Assembly: GCA_015179125.1 (NCBI GenBank)
Contig: WHVA01000278.1
Span: forward strand, 62,001 to 126,000
Source: Gautieria morchelliformis
Taxonomy: Eukaryota; Basidiomycota; Agaricomycetes; Gomphales; Gomphaceae
Direction: 5' to 3'
DNA: 64,000 nucleotides
Every line of letters starts with the position of its first letter. Within the stretch, counting starts at the first letter, position 1. This document shows, one piece after another, positions 33,881 to 46,152 of the stretch. The position numbers were made by a program, and so were the translations under genes. The notes under the pieces were generated by a model. That model made no database searches. It saw only the letters and a program-made list of their open reading frames with translations, and was not told the origin of the DNA.

Positions 33881-35267
33881 CCATTCCCCAGCGCCGGCCC
33901 GGACTGTTCCTCGGCATTCACGTAGGACTTCCAAGGCAGCACCCACGAACCGGTGATCGACGAAGAGTCTGCGGCCGAAATGATGTACCAAACTAGTCTC
34001 ACTGGGTCAGACCCGGGACTTGGCATTGGGTCCGCAGATGTCAATTACATGGGGGAATATGCTCTAGGGTAGGGACAGCCATCGTACATGACGTTAGAAA
34101 TTAACTCATCTCATTCTTAAGAGGACAGCCGGAAGAGCTACATTGCCTATTGCCAGGATGTGATAATACTTGGCACTGTGGTCCTTCTCCCCGCCAGAAC
34201 GGCGCATCCGTCCCCAGCGTCGGCCTGGACTGTTACCTGGTGTTCAAGCAGCAGGGCTTGCACTACACCGCCCCTGACCCAAGTTCCTCACTGATAAGCT
34301 CTGCCTGTGACCGCATGAGCTCGTCAGCGGAAGGAGAACTCCGCTCAAGGTCGGGCTACGACACGCTATTCAGGCTCTCTCCGGGTTTGACGTCGTTGCA
34401 ATATATTGATGAGTAAGTACAGATATATTATGTGAAAAGCACACTCTGATGTTGTTCATAAGCGGTCAAGAGACTGGATCCTATTTCCTACCGCCCGTAG
34501 GAAATGCACCGTGTCTCCACAATGGTCTGGATCCGGGAGGCACGCCCTTCTCTGATGACAGTCCAGACAATCTGGTCCACACAGATGGTGGGCATCATGT
34601 GTGAGTGGTTTCGTGGATGTTTGACAGACGGGAACATGACCCTGACGCATGTCGCAGGCCCACCATCCACCAAGGACAATTCGATTACAACAGGGGGATG
34701 GTGTGGACCACCACTGCCACCCCACCCGCTGCAAATCTTGCCAGTGGGCAGCTGGCGGGAGCCTCAACTAGGCGACCAGATGCAGCACCCTCGCCTACAC
34801 CCCAATACGAGTCGCCATCATCATCCGATAGTGAGGATGATGACTTGGCACCAACTACCAGTGAAACCCCACACCCCACGGAATGCGGCCATACCGATGC
34901 AAATGGCCGGACCTGTCGAAAGGTCGATGTCGATCACACACTGCACTGGATCGCCGACCACGTCATGCGGGAGCTCAAACATATCCAGAGAGGCTCTTTA
35001 GCCATATCGAGGGCCACGATCCTGAAGTCCGATGCCGACGTTCTCCGGGCAGAGGCGCTCCAGGTGGTGTGTCCTTACGGATGCACCACGTACCGCAAAC
35101 GACGGAGGACGTTCTCGCAAGAAGCCCATCTGCTGCGGCACTTCCGGGAGACCTGCCGGAAGAACCTGACAGATAGGAAGGCTAGGGCTGTGGCCGCAAA
35201 AGAATGGCAATCAAAACGCGGACTCGATGTCTTGACCAAGAACTCGGGGAGAAAGTCAGCGGCTTAA
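33881..35267 (+). pseudogene. Cys/His-rich protein gene, copy B (5'-truncated)
   Basis: Retains the end of exon 6 through exon 9 of the copy C model. Exons 1-5 and part of 6 are missing at the solo LTR. A TAG replaces CAG near 33,926 (copy C reads FMQDF). Exon 7 (GLDCYLVFKQQGLHYTAPDP), exon 8 and the last exon with CGHTDANGRTCRK, HWIADHVMRELKHIQ, CPYGC and HLLRHFRETC are open to a stop at 35,267. The C-terminal domain is better kept than in copies A and D, but no start is available. Confidence 0.85.
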
Positions 35268-36825
35268 CAACTGTGTTGACTTGGCTACATCCATGTGACT
35301 TGTGGTGGCTGTGAAATAAAAGGTCATGCATCCCATACTAGGTCAGGTGCCCATTGAAAGTAGCCAACTTGGCACAAATTAGGGCCAGCGAAGCGTAAGA
35401 TGAGCAAGGTAGCTGAGCAACGGTTGACGCGCGACGACCGAAATGTGATTATGTGTGACGTGTCACGCGTGGTTCCTCGATGATCCGATTTGACCAAGTA
35501 CCTATACTTTCAACTGGCAAACTAAAGGAATTACATGCATTGCACCTACCGGGGAATATTTGTCGTCAGTCCCTATGCAAGCAGTACTGCGGCTTCAGTC
35601 GTCCATGGCGTACCTCAAACGTGACACCCTCATTCCCTAGAAAGCTGCTCATAACGCTTACCTTCCCCGCCCAATCCGCGATCTTATATGCATCCCTTTT
35701 CCTATATCTTTCACGAGAATGTTAAACAATCATGGCTCGATGATGGTATGGAGCCCTGCACGGCACACAGCATTGATAGTATGCCATGTGAATCAATGGT
35801 TTAATCCTGGAGAGTCAAAGACTGTTTGGTCGAGGGACACGTTAGGTTGGTTAGGAACGATAACAGTGTGTACTCGTCTTTATTCTCGGTATCTACTTCC
35901 ACCACGAACGGCCTGGTTTGTCTAATGATGGCATATACCCAACTTTGCTCCTTAGTAGTCCGAAAGGTACAAATGGCCAAAGATTTAGGAAATGCAGGTC
36001 GGTTCCGACCAATTCACTGCCGTCTCGTACTATGGAAACCCCCTTTTGTTTGATATTTGAAGTTAGACATCGCACAACTGCCCAAGGAAACAGAATAGGT
36101 GCAGTCTTTCCCGTACATCCCCTTCCAACTCATCATGCCTGATACATGATTCACCAAAAGGAAATGCATTGTCACCATTGGTTTGGTCCTATTTTAATCC
36201 GTGTTCTAGGTGTAGATGGGCCAGATGAAGGAACAGATAAATGTGGCAGGCTGGATTCGAGCCGGCAGACTATGGGCGGGACATGAACCCACCACCACAG
36301 AGTGAGCTTCGGTGGTGCACACGTAACCGAGATGATGGTCTTCTGATAGCGACCCCATAGGTTCGTAGTTCGAGCCTTTGGCACACGGTCAGCTTTCACC
36401 GCTTTCAGTTTCAGATGACGGAAGAGACAAAATGTTCTAATGCCAAGCCTGTCCACATGGAATGCTGTTCTCCGTGTAATTCTGGCAACGGATGATGCAC
36501 ACCACAGTCTCACTCGCAGCTTCAATGAAAGGACGCAGCCCAGATATCGCATGGACTGCGCCATAACTTGACTCTCACTCCTCGTGACGGTTGTGTATAT
36601 AATCAAAGACGATTCGGAATCGAATGAGTATTCTACTTCAACTAACAAGTGCGGCCGGACCTCCCATACACCAGCGAGATCAGTACGTACGTAAAGCGCA
36701 AACTCCGTAGCGCCAACCGTTGACTTGAACGACTTCGGACTCACACCCTACTTTCACAGATCTGGAGCACTTAGACTAGAGCTATCACATTGCATTTGTA
36801 AAATCTAGCTCGACGATCAACACCC
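35268..36825. repeat. Array spacer (unit 2 copy)
   Basis: Non-coding spacer shared by all four units (30,962-32,044; 40,898-42,427; 46,590-47,815). One 342-bp part of it recurs inverted at 44,234-44,577. It holds small frames (for example HSIDDMVNRW-like) that are conserved only as DNA. A B-box-like ggattcgagcc is present without a convincing A box. Confidence 0.7.
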
Positions 36826-37089
36826 TTACTGCTCTTCGAGATTCGACGCATCCTTCGCCACGCCCCCGCGAATCTTCAATATATCTTGACCCGATAGGTT
36901 TGCTTCATCGCATAATGACCGGAAAATCGAATCGGGACGGTCGAATAGGTTTAATGGTGTGTCAAATTCGGCGTCGCGACCCGCATCCATGACAAGAACT
37001 CGATCATAATAGACTAATCAGACATTAAGAATGGCAACCAAGGAGGACAAGAATACACACTGACCGATAGTATTCAACCGATGGGCGAT
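36826..37089 (-). pseudogene. ABC-transporter 3'-end fragment, unit 2
   Basis: Same fragment as in unit 1, with the same breakpoint after gatgggcgat. The intron donor GT is kept. Confidence 0.85.
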
Positions 37090-38482
37090 TTGAGCAAATC
37101 CTCTCCCGTGGTGAGCGCATTGAGCTGCTCGTCGACAAAACGGATATGATGGCTGGACAAAGCCTAGCATTCCCAAGATCATCAATCATCGATCAGGCGC
37201 TACTTTGAAAGCGACCCGTAGAAAAATGTTGTGGAGAAATCGGAAACTAATGGTTTTAGGCGCTACAGCTTTCCTGGTGAGTACATTGTACTACGCAGAC
37301 CTGCTCACTTTCACCTGTGACATAGTTTTACATTTACTTGTTCATAACCCAGTTCTGCAGAGCAGCACTGAACCGCTGCGGCAGCTGATCTTCGCATACT
37401 ACCGACCCCCTGAGTGTATATTTAGTATTCCTTATCCATTGCTAAATCCATCCTCACTTTTATGAGACACAAGCATGGACAATCCACCACGCACTAACCT
37501 CATCACACTTTTCTTTCTTTCTGAGTCCCTCCTGCCTGGCGTCTTCAATTGGCTGTTCTTCAATTGATTCTGTCACCGCCTCTTCAATTAAAGCAAGTCC
37601 TATGACCTCCAAAATCATAAGCCCAGGCATCAGGCATGGGTGAAGATGCAGGGCGGCGCTGGAGTTACAATTTGGGAATTTTGTTAGCCGGAAGCCTAAT
37701 CTTCGGCTGTTCAATCAGAGTTCGCGTGCCAGGCACTTGGAGCCAAGGTGCCAGAAATTCAGTCAATGATACTTCTAATCAACAACGACATGTACACGAG
37801 GTATACGCACGATGACCATGACCTGGGAAAATCATTCAATCGCAAGTCGACCTAATACGTGCATGGCGGCGCTGTAGCTTCTGATATGTGATAATGCTGT
37901 GCCAGCTATTCCACGGATGGCATCAAGTTATGTCGCTCCAGTTTCTTTAGAATATGCTACGTGTTGAAAACGTGGGGGTTTAAGAACCGCTGGGCTTCGA
38001 TGTCTTCTCGCTGATGAATTCCTGGCACGTAGGCACGTGCTTCGCAAGGATCACAATCATTCTGGGATAATTATACGAAGGCTGTTACAATGAGTACAAG
38101 ACAAAGGAAGTGGAGCGACATCGGTTGATAGTGTTTTGCGTCGGGTTACGAGACATGCGTAGAGGCTCAGTGACAGCCGGGGGCGACATCTGAAAGCTAA
38201 CGGTGTTATGCAAGGACAGTGCAGAGCCTGGGCAAAACAAAGGTACTACACGGGGAGTAGGCGTGGGGCAGAGATGGTCACATCACGAAGCTGATGCACG
38301 TGTTAGGTCACTGGCATTTGAATGGTCGTGTGGTCGTACATTTGTTTAGAAGTGTCATTTACTGGAAGGCTGTTACAATAAGTACAAGATAATCCCGGAA
38401 AAGCGTGTCTCTGAGTCAGGTTATCGGGGAGCCCTGCATTAGCGTAGCCATTCAGGGAATGGCGCGTGTACTAGTAGATAGA

Positions 38483-38488
38483 TATAAA
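38483..38488 (+). promoter_or_regulatory. TATA box of Cys/His gene copy C
   Basis: tataaa lies 51-56 nt upstream of the copy C start codon, followed by a pyrimidine-rich ttcttcccctcc stretch. The same arrangement is kept upstream of copy D near 43,996. Confidence 0.55.
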
Positions 38489-38538
38489 GGAGACGCTATT
38501 GCACGTTCTTCCCCTCCACACTAGCTACTCATTTCGAG

Positions 38539-40897
38539 ATGGCTCAGTATTACACCATGCGCTCGCACGATGATGGATGGAGGTGAGGCTTACCACTCCG
38601 AGGCCTCATACTTCTGTACGCTTACCACGCGATACGATGTAGCTATATGCCACAGGACAGCACCACCGCCAACACTTCCTACCCCATGGACGATGCCTCC
38701 TACAGTAGGGCGTACCATCAATCGGTACGATCAACCGAAGTAGCGGTTGATTACACAGTGGCCCCTTCTTTTGTCCAGCTTGAGGATGGAAACCTACAAG
38801 TGAGAATTCAAACTTGTTCGAGATTGTAATGTACGCCTCTGACGACTTCTCAGCCTGCAATGGGAATGTCTGGAGTTAGGAGCGACGAGGCAGGGGCCGT
38901 GTATGACAATGTCATCCGCGGTGAACCTTCTCAGTATGCATCGTGAATTTGTGCGAGATGATGAAACTCACTGACCCATTCGCAGAAACACCATGCTTCC
39001 AGCTGTCAATGGCTTCGTGCCACAAGCCCCACCATGTGTCGCCGGTGTCATGGACAACATGTCATACCGCACGGGTAGCCACGTGGCTCTTGATGACCGG
39101 GTGCGGACTGCTCCAGGGTACGGACAGCCATTATTGGGACGCGGAAAATGACTTATTTAAATTCTAAGTGGGTACCCGGGAGGACTACATTGCCCAGTGC
39201 CAGGAGCTCTATACTCGGCTTTCAACGACCTCTCTGGCACCAGATCATACGGCTGCACCGCTCGTGAACCCCTGATCGAAACCGAGCCGACTGTAAGGGA
39301 GGTTATCTCGTACAATCAGCCTAGTGGATCATCGGTAGGCTCTGCTGTCGATTATGTGGAGGAATACGTGCATCTCAGGTAGGGACACCATAATGCTTGA
39401 GTCTAGAAAATAACCCATTTCATTCTTAAGCGGGCAGGGGGATGCATCACATTACCCACTGTCAATATCTGACAGTAATTGGCTATCTGGTCCTCCTCCA
39501 CATCAGGAAGGCGCACCATTCCCCAGCGCCAGCCCAGGCTGTTCCTCAGCGTTCATGCAGGATTTCCAACGCATCACCCGCGAACCCGTGATCGACGAAG
39601 AGTCTGCGGCCGAAATGATGCACCAAACTAGTCTCACTGGGTCGGACCCGGGACTTGGCATTGGGTCCGCAGATGTCAATTACCGGGGGGAATATGCTCT
39701 AGGGTAGGGACAGCCATCGTACGTGACGTTAGAAATTGACTGATTTCACTGTTAAGCGGACAGCCGGAAGAGCCAAATTGCCTATTGCCAGCAGGTGATA
39801 ATACTTGGCACTGTGGTCCTTCTCCCTGCCAGAACGGCGCATCCGTCCCCAGCGTCGGCCTGGACTTTTACCTGGCGTTCAAGCAGCAGGGCTTGCACTA
39901 CACCGCCCCTGACCCAAGTTCCTCACTGATAAGCTCTGCCTGTGGCTGCATGAGCTCATCAGCAGAAGGAGAACTCCGCTCAAGGTCAGGCTACGACACT
40001 CCATTCAGGCTCTCTCCGGGTCTTACGTCGTTACAATATATTGATGAGTAAGTACAGATATATTATGTGAAATAACACACTCTGATGTTGTTCATAAGCG
40101 GTCAAGAGACTGGATCCTATTTCCTACTGCCCGTAGGAAATGCACCTTGTCTCCACAATGGTCTGGATCCGGCAGGCATGCCCTTCTCTGATGACAGTCC
40201 AGACAATCTGGTCCACACAGATGGTGGGCATCATGTGTGAGTGGTTTCGTGGATGTTTGACAGACGGGAACATGACCCTGACGCATGTCGCAGGCCCACC
40301 ATCCACCAAAGACAATTTCATTACAACAGGGGGATGGCGTGGACCACCACTGCCACCCCACCCGCTGCAAATCTTGCCAGTGTGCAGCTGGCGGGCGCCT
40401 CAACTAGGCGACCAGACGCAGCACCCTCGCCTACCCCACAACACGAGTCGCCATCATCATCCGATAGTGAGGATGATGACTTGGCACCAACAACGGACAC
40501 CCCACACCCCAAGGAATGCGGCCATATCAATGCATATGGCCGGATCTGTCGAAAGTCATTCGATGCCAATCGAACCCGGCACTGGATCAACGAACACGTC
40601 ATGCGGGAACTGAAAGACATCCAGAGGGGCTATTTGGACGTATCCAGGGCCAGGATACTCAAGTCCGATGCCGACGTTCTCTGGGCAGAGGGGCTAGTGG
40701 TGGTCTGTCCTTACGGATGCAAGAACCTGTACAACCAGCCTGAGACGTTCTCGCGACAGCTGCATCTGCTGCGGCACTTCCGGGAGACCTGCTGGAAGAA
40801 TCTAACGGATAGGAAGGCTAGGGCCATGGCCGCAAAACAATGGAAAGCGAAACGCGGACCCGATGCCTTGAACTCCTGGAGAAAGTCAGCGGCTTAA
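38539..40897 (+). CDS. Cys/His-rich protein, copy C (intact, 642 aa)
   Basis: Unrecognised protein with a C-terminal zinc-finger-like domain. The nine-exon model is 38,539-38,582, 38,643-38,799, 38,854-38,933, 38,986-39,117, 39,169-39,378, 39,431-39,703, 39,757-40,047, 40,099-40,236 and 40,294-40,897. All introns are GT..AG, phases agree and the sum is exactly 643 codons. It starts MAQYYTMRSHDDGWR. The first 420 residues are Pro/Ser/Gly/Tyr-rich and look disordered. A Ser/acidic run (SPSSSDSEDDD) precedes CGHINAYGRICRK, HWINEHVMRELKDIQ, VVCPYGC and HLLRHFRETC, whose Cys/His spacing suggests a Zn-binding, possibly DNA-binding fold. The architecture would fit a transcription regulator, but that is inference. 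Copies A, B and D of the array are broken, so this is probably the working gene. Confidence 0.75.
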
Positions 40898-42427
40898 CAG
40901 CTATGTTGACTTCATTAGGCTGTGAATAGAAGGGCATGCATCCCATACTAGGTCAAGTGCTCATTGAAAGTAGCCAACTTGGCACAAATTAGGTCCAGAG
41001 AAGTGTAAGATGAGCAAGGTAGCTGAGCAACGGTTGACGGCGACCTAAATGTGATTATGTGTGACGCATCACGCGCGTGCCTTGATGATCCGATTTGACC
41101 AATACCTTCAATACTGAAAGCAAACTAGAGGAATTACATGCATTGCACCTACCGGGGAACGTTTGTCGTCAGTCCCCATGCAAGCTGTACTGCAGCTTCA
41201 GTCGTCCATGGCGTACCTCAAATGTGACAACCCTCATTCCCTAGAAAGCTGCTCATATTGGGCCTTACAACGCTTACCTTCTCCGCCCAATCCGCGATCT
41301 TACATTCATCCCTTTTCCTATATCTTTCACAAGAAAGTTACACAATCATGGCTCAATGATGGTATGGAGCCCTGCGCACACAGCATTGACGATATGTTGC
41401 ACGCTGGTCTAATCCTGGAGAGTCGAAGATTGTTGGGCGAGGGACACGTTAGGTTGGTTAGGAACAATAACAGTGTGTACTCGTCTTTATTCTTGGTATC
41501 TACTTCTACCACGAACGGCCTGGTTTGTCTAATGATGGCATATACCCAGTCCGAATCGTGCAATTGGCCAAAGATTTAGGAAATGCAGGTCGGTTCTGAC
41601 CGACTCCCTGTCGTCTCGTACTACGGAAACCCCCCTTTTGTTTGACATTTGAAGGTAGACATCGCACAACTGCCCAAGAAAACAGAATAGGTGCAGTCGT
41701 TCCCGTACATTCCCTTCCAACTCATCATGCCTGATAAATGATTCACAAAAGGAAATGCATTGTCACCATTGGTTTGGTCATATTTTAATCCTTGTTCTAG
41801 GTGTAACTGGGCCAGATGAAGGAACAGATACATGTGGCAGGCTGGATTCGAGCCGGCGGACTATGGGCGGGACATGAACCCACCACCACGGAGTGAGCTT
41901 CGGTGGTGCACACGTAACCGTGATGATGGTCTTCTGATAGTGACCCCGTAGGTTCGTAGTTCGAGCCTTTGGCACATGGTCAGCTTTCACCGCTTTCAGT
42001 TTCAGATGACAGAAGAGACAGAACAGTCTAATGCCAAGCCTGTCCAGATGCTATTCTCCGTCTAATTCTGGCATCGGATGGTGCACACCACAGAGTCTCT
42101 CGCAACTTCAATGGAAGGACACAGCCCAGAGGTCACGTGGGCTGCGCCATAAGTTGACTTTGACCCCTCGTGACGGTCGTGTATATAATCAAAGTCGATT
42201 CGGAATCGAATGATATTCTACTTCAACTAACAGGTGCGGCCGGACCTTCCTGGGCAGCGGTCGATGAATACCGAGATCAGTACGTACGTAAAGCGCGAAC
42301 TCCAAAGCCCTAACCGTAGACTTGAACGACTTCGGACCCACACCTTGCTTTCACAGATATGGGGTACTTAGACTGGAGTTATTGCATTGCATTTGTAAAA
42401 TCTAGCTCGACTGTCGATGAAGACCCC

Positions 42428-42690
42428 TACTGCTCTTCGAGATTCGACGCATCCTTCGTCACGGTCCCGCGAATCTTCAATATATCTTGACGCGATAGGT
42501 TCGCTTCGTTACATAATGACCGGAAAATCGAATCGGGACGGTCGAATAGGTTTAATGGTCTGTCAAATTCGGCAGCGCGACCCGCATCCATGACAAGAAC
42601 TCGATTGTAATAGACTAATCAGACATTAAGAACCACAACCAAGGAGGACAAGAATAAACACTAGCCGATAGTATTCAACCGATGGGCGAT
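42428..42690 (-). pseudogene. ABC-transporter 3'-end fragment, unit 3
   Basis: Third orphan copy of the ABC tail, with the same breakpoint after gatgggcgat as in units 1 and 2. The intron donor is GC. Confidence 0.85.
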
Positions 42691-44233
42691 TTGAGCAAAT
42701 GCTCTCCCGTGGTGAGCGCATTGAGTTACTTGTGGACAAACGGATACGATGGCTGGACAAAGCCTAGCGTTCCGTAGATCATCGATCAGGCGTTAAAGCG
42801 ACCCGTAGAAATATGTTTTGGAGAAATCGGAAACTAATGGCTTAGTAGGCGCTACGGTGTTCCTGGTGAGTACATTGTACTATGCAGACCTGCTCAGTTC
42901 TCACCTGTGACATAATTTTCCATTTACTTGTTCATAGCCCAGTTCTGCAGAGTAGCATTGAACCATTGCAGCAGCTGATCTTCGCATACCGGCGACCCCC
43001 TGAGTGTATATTACCCCTTATGCATCGCTTAATCTATCCTCGCTTTTACGACACACAAGCATGGACAATTCGCCAGACACTAACCTGCTCACGTCCTTCT
43101 TCCTTACCGAGTCCCTCTTTCCTGGCCTCTCCGATTGGCTGTCCTTCGAATTGTTCTGTCACCGCCTCTTCATTTAAAGCAAGTATGACCTTGAAAATCA
43201 TAAGCGCAGGCATCAGGCATGGATGAAGGTACAGGGCGGCGCTGGAGCCACGTTACAATTTGGGAATTTTGATAGCCGGAAACCTAATCTACGGGTGTTC
43301 AGAGCTCGCGCGCCAGGCACTTGGGAGTATCGAAGCAAGGTACCCACTTCCGTCAATGATACTTCTAATCAAATTTATAATGACACAAGGTATACGCACG
43401 ATGACCATGACCTGGGAAAATCGTTCAAACGCAAGTCGACCTAATACGTGCATGGCGGGCTGTGATGCATGCAGCTTCGAGATGTGATCATGTCTGCGCC
43501 AGCTATTCCAAGGATAGCATCAAGTTATGTCACACCAGTTTCAGTAGAGTATGCTACGTGTCGAAAACGTTCCAAGAACTTGTCCCTGGGAACTAAGTTG
43601 ACATCGCCGCGAGAGTGCCGCGAAGGAAACGTTACCAGCCAGCTGAAAAATGGATTAGGAGACGGACCCGGAAACTGAAATATGAACGGCTGGGCTTCAA
43701 TTCTCGTCGAAGCATTTGGCACGTGCATCACTAGGATCAAAATCATTGTGGGATAATTATACGAAGGGTGTTCCAATGAGTCACAGACAAAGGAAGCACG
43801 AGATCACTTGATACTACCCGGGTAATAGCCGCAGACATGACATCACATCTCGACGCCGAGTAATTCGTTTAGAAGTTGACTGGAAGGCTGTTACAACAAG
43901 TACGATATAATCCCAGGAAAGCGTTTCTCAGGTATCGGGGAGCCCTGCATTAGCGTAGCCATTCATGGAGTGACGCGTGTACTAGTAGATAGATATAAAG
44001 GAGAAGCAATGGCACGTTCTTCCCCCTCCGCAAGCTACTCGTTTCGAGATACGGTCTGACTACACCATGCCCTCGCACGATAACATTGATAACTTACACC
44101 CATATGAGACCGTTGCTATCGATCAGCACTCATATTATTTGGACAGCCCACATGGACGCAGGTTAGTCTTGCCACGCGACCTCCCACTTATGCACGCTTA
44201 CACCCTAAATCTCTGGCTATTTACACCTTTCAG

Positions 44234-44577
44234 ACTAGGAGCAAAATTGGGTATATGCCATCATTAGACAACCGAGGCAGTTCGTGGTGGAAGTAGATAC
44301 AAAGAATGAAGACGAGTACACACTGTTATCATTCTTAGCCAACCTAACGTGTCCCTCGCCCAAACAGTCCTCGAGTCTGGGATTAAACCATCGATTCACC
44401 ATATCATCAATGCTGTGTGCCGTGCAGCGCTCCATACCATCATCAAGCCATGATTGTGTACCATTCTCGCGAAAGATATAGGAAAAGGGATGCATGTAAG
44501 ATCGCGGATTGGGCAGGGAAGGTAAGCGTCCTAAGGTCCAAGGAATGAGGGTTGTCACATTTGAGGTACGCCATGGG
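44234..44577 (-). repeat. Inverted copy of array spacer inside gene copy D
   Basis: About 344 bp that match, in reverse orientation, the spacer at about 46,905-47,249. It starts actaggagcaaaattggg and ends at ccatggg, immediately before the large hairpin at 44,584. Confidence 0.9.
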
Positions 44578-44583
44578 CGACGT

Positions 44584-44651
44584 CCTGTGGCACGTATGGT
44601 GTATTATTATCATCATAGGCGATGATAATAATACACCATACGTGCCACAGG
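44584..44651. repeat. Perfect hairpin, 31-bp arms, 6-nt loop
   Basis: Arms 44,584-44,614 and 44,621-44,651 are exact reverse complements around the loop ataggc. The equivalent place in copy C (about 38,645) has only a single strand of this motif. Confidence 0.97.
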
Positions 44652-45395
44652 CAAGGTATCCCACCGACACCAACATGGAAGGCGTCTCCGACACTAGTAG
44701 GGCGTGCGATCAATAGCTACGATCAACCAAAGTAGCGGTTGATTACGCTGAGCGAACAAGGTTCCAGGCAGCGGCCCTTCTTGGCCCCTGGAACCTTCCT
44801 TTGTCCAGCTTGAGGATGGAATTCCCAAGAGTGAGCATTCAAAACATGTTCGAGCTTGTAATGTACGCCTCTGGAAGCTTCTCAGCCTGCTATGGGCATG
44901 TCTGGAGTTTGGAGCGACGAGGAAGGGGCCGTGTATGACAATGTCATCCGCAGTGAACCTTCTCGGTATGCGTCGCGAATTTGTGCGAGATGATGAAACT
45001 CACTGACCCATTCGCAGAAACACCATGCTTCCAGCTGTCGATGGCTTTGTGCCACAAGCCCCACCGTGTGCCTCCGGTGTCGTGGACAACATGTTGTACC
45101 ACACAGGTAGCCACATGGACGTTGATGACTGGGTGCGAACTGCTCCAGGCTAGGGACAGCTATCATTGGGACGCTGGAAAATGACTTACTTAAATTCTAA
45201 GTGGGCACCCGGGAGGGCTACATTACCCAGTGCCAAGAGATCCATACTCGGTTTTGAATGACGACCCGTTCCTCTCGAGGCCGTATGAGTTGGTGCCAGA
45301 GACTCGTTGCCCCACACCGCTCGGAACGTCTGATCGAAGGCGAGCCGACTATAGCAGAGGTTAACTCGTACAACCAGATAACCCATCTCATTCTT

Positions 45396-45506
45396 CTGAT
45401 GTGGAGGAGGACCAGATAGCCAAGTACCGTGGGCCAGCGGGATGCGTCACATTGCCCACTGTCAATATCCAACGGTAGTTGGCTATCTGGTCCTCCTCCA
45501 CATCAG
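45396..45506. repeat. Perfect inverted repeat, 28-bp arms, 55-bp spacer
   Basis: Arms 45,396-45,423 and 45,479-45,506 are exact reverse complements. The right arm is the normal exon 6 sequence seen in copy C; the left arm is extra. Confidence 0.97.
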
Positions 45507-46097
45507 GAAGGCGTATCATTCCCCAGCGCCGGCCCAGCCTGTTGCTCGGCGTTCATGCAGCAGCACTTGCACTACACCGCGCCTGAACCCAAGTTCTTCA
45601 CTGGTGAGCTCAGCTTATGACCTCATGAGCTCGTCAGCGGAAGGAGATCAGGCTATCCAGCTGCTGGTGACATGACGATCGCTCCAGGTTTCACCTCCGT
45701 AGAGTATATTCATGAGTAAGTACAGATATTTTATGTGAAATAGCACACTCTGATATTGTTCATAAGCGGTCAAGAGACAGGATCCTATTTCCTTCCGCCC
45801 GTAGGAAACAAATTTGGATAATGGTCTGGATCCGGGAGGCACATCTTTCTCGTATGACTGTCCATATAATCTAGTACACACAGATGGTGGGCAGAATGTG
45901 TGAGGGGGTGGCCCCGTGGATGTTCGACAGACGGGAACATGATCCTGACGCATGTCGCAGGCCCACCATCTACACCACAAATAACCAACAGGGGGATGGC
46001 GTGGACCACCACTGCCACCCCACCCGCTGCAAATCTTGCCAGTGTGCAGCTGGCGGGAGCCTCAACCAGGCGACCAGACACAGCACCCTCGCCTACC

Positions 46098-46152
46098 ATG
46101 ATGGCGACTCGTATAGTGGGGTAGCCTACCCCACTATACGAGTCGCCATCAT
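46098..46152. repeat. Perfect hairpin, 27-bp arms, 1-nt spacer
   Basis: Arms 46,098-46,124 and 46,126-46,152 are exact reverse complements. Compared with copy C, 33 bp have been inserted, which adds an in-frame TAG. Confidence 0.97.

Larger units (their letters stand above)
33881..38538. repeat. Tandem array, unit 2
   Basis: Holds Cys/His gene copy B (5'-truncated), the spacer (35,268-36,825), an ABC tail fragment (36,826-37,089), the post-tail segment and the promoter region of copy C. Spacing between equivalent points in units 2 and 3 is about 5.6 kb. Confidence 0.9.
38539..44066. repeat. Tandem array, unit 3
   Basis: Contains the only intact Cys/His gene (copy C), a spacer (40,898-42,427), an ABC tail fragment (42,428-42,690) and the post-tail segment. 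No transposon interrupts it. Confidence 0.9.

Noticed and set aside
36240..36300. B-box-like ggattcgagcc in the array spacer, a possible tRNA or SINE
   Set aside because: No A box at the right distance and no cloverleaf; the motif is simply part of the spacer copied in units 2 and 3.
37205..37465. Small gene starting MLWRNRKLMVLGATAFL in the post-tail segment of the units
   Set aside because: A plausible first exon with a GT donor, but no open second exon follows and the copies differ by indels.
44235..44694. Minus-strand 107-codon ORF in gene copy D
   Set aside because: It is the reversed spacer block and parallels spacer frames in the other units. It reflects DNA duplication, not a gene.
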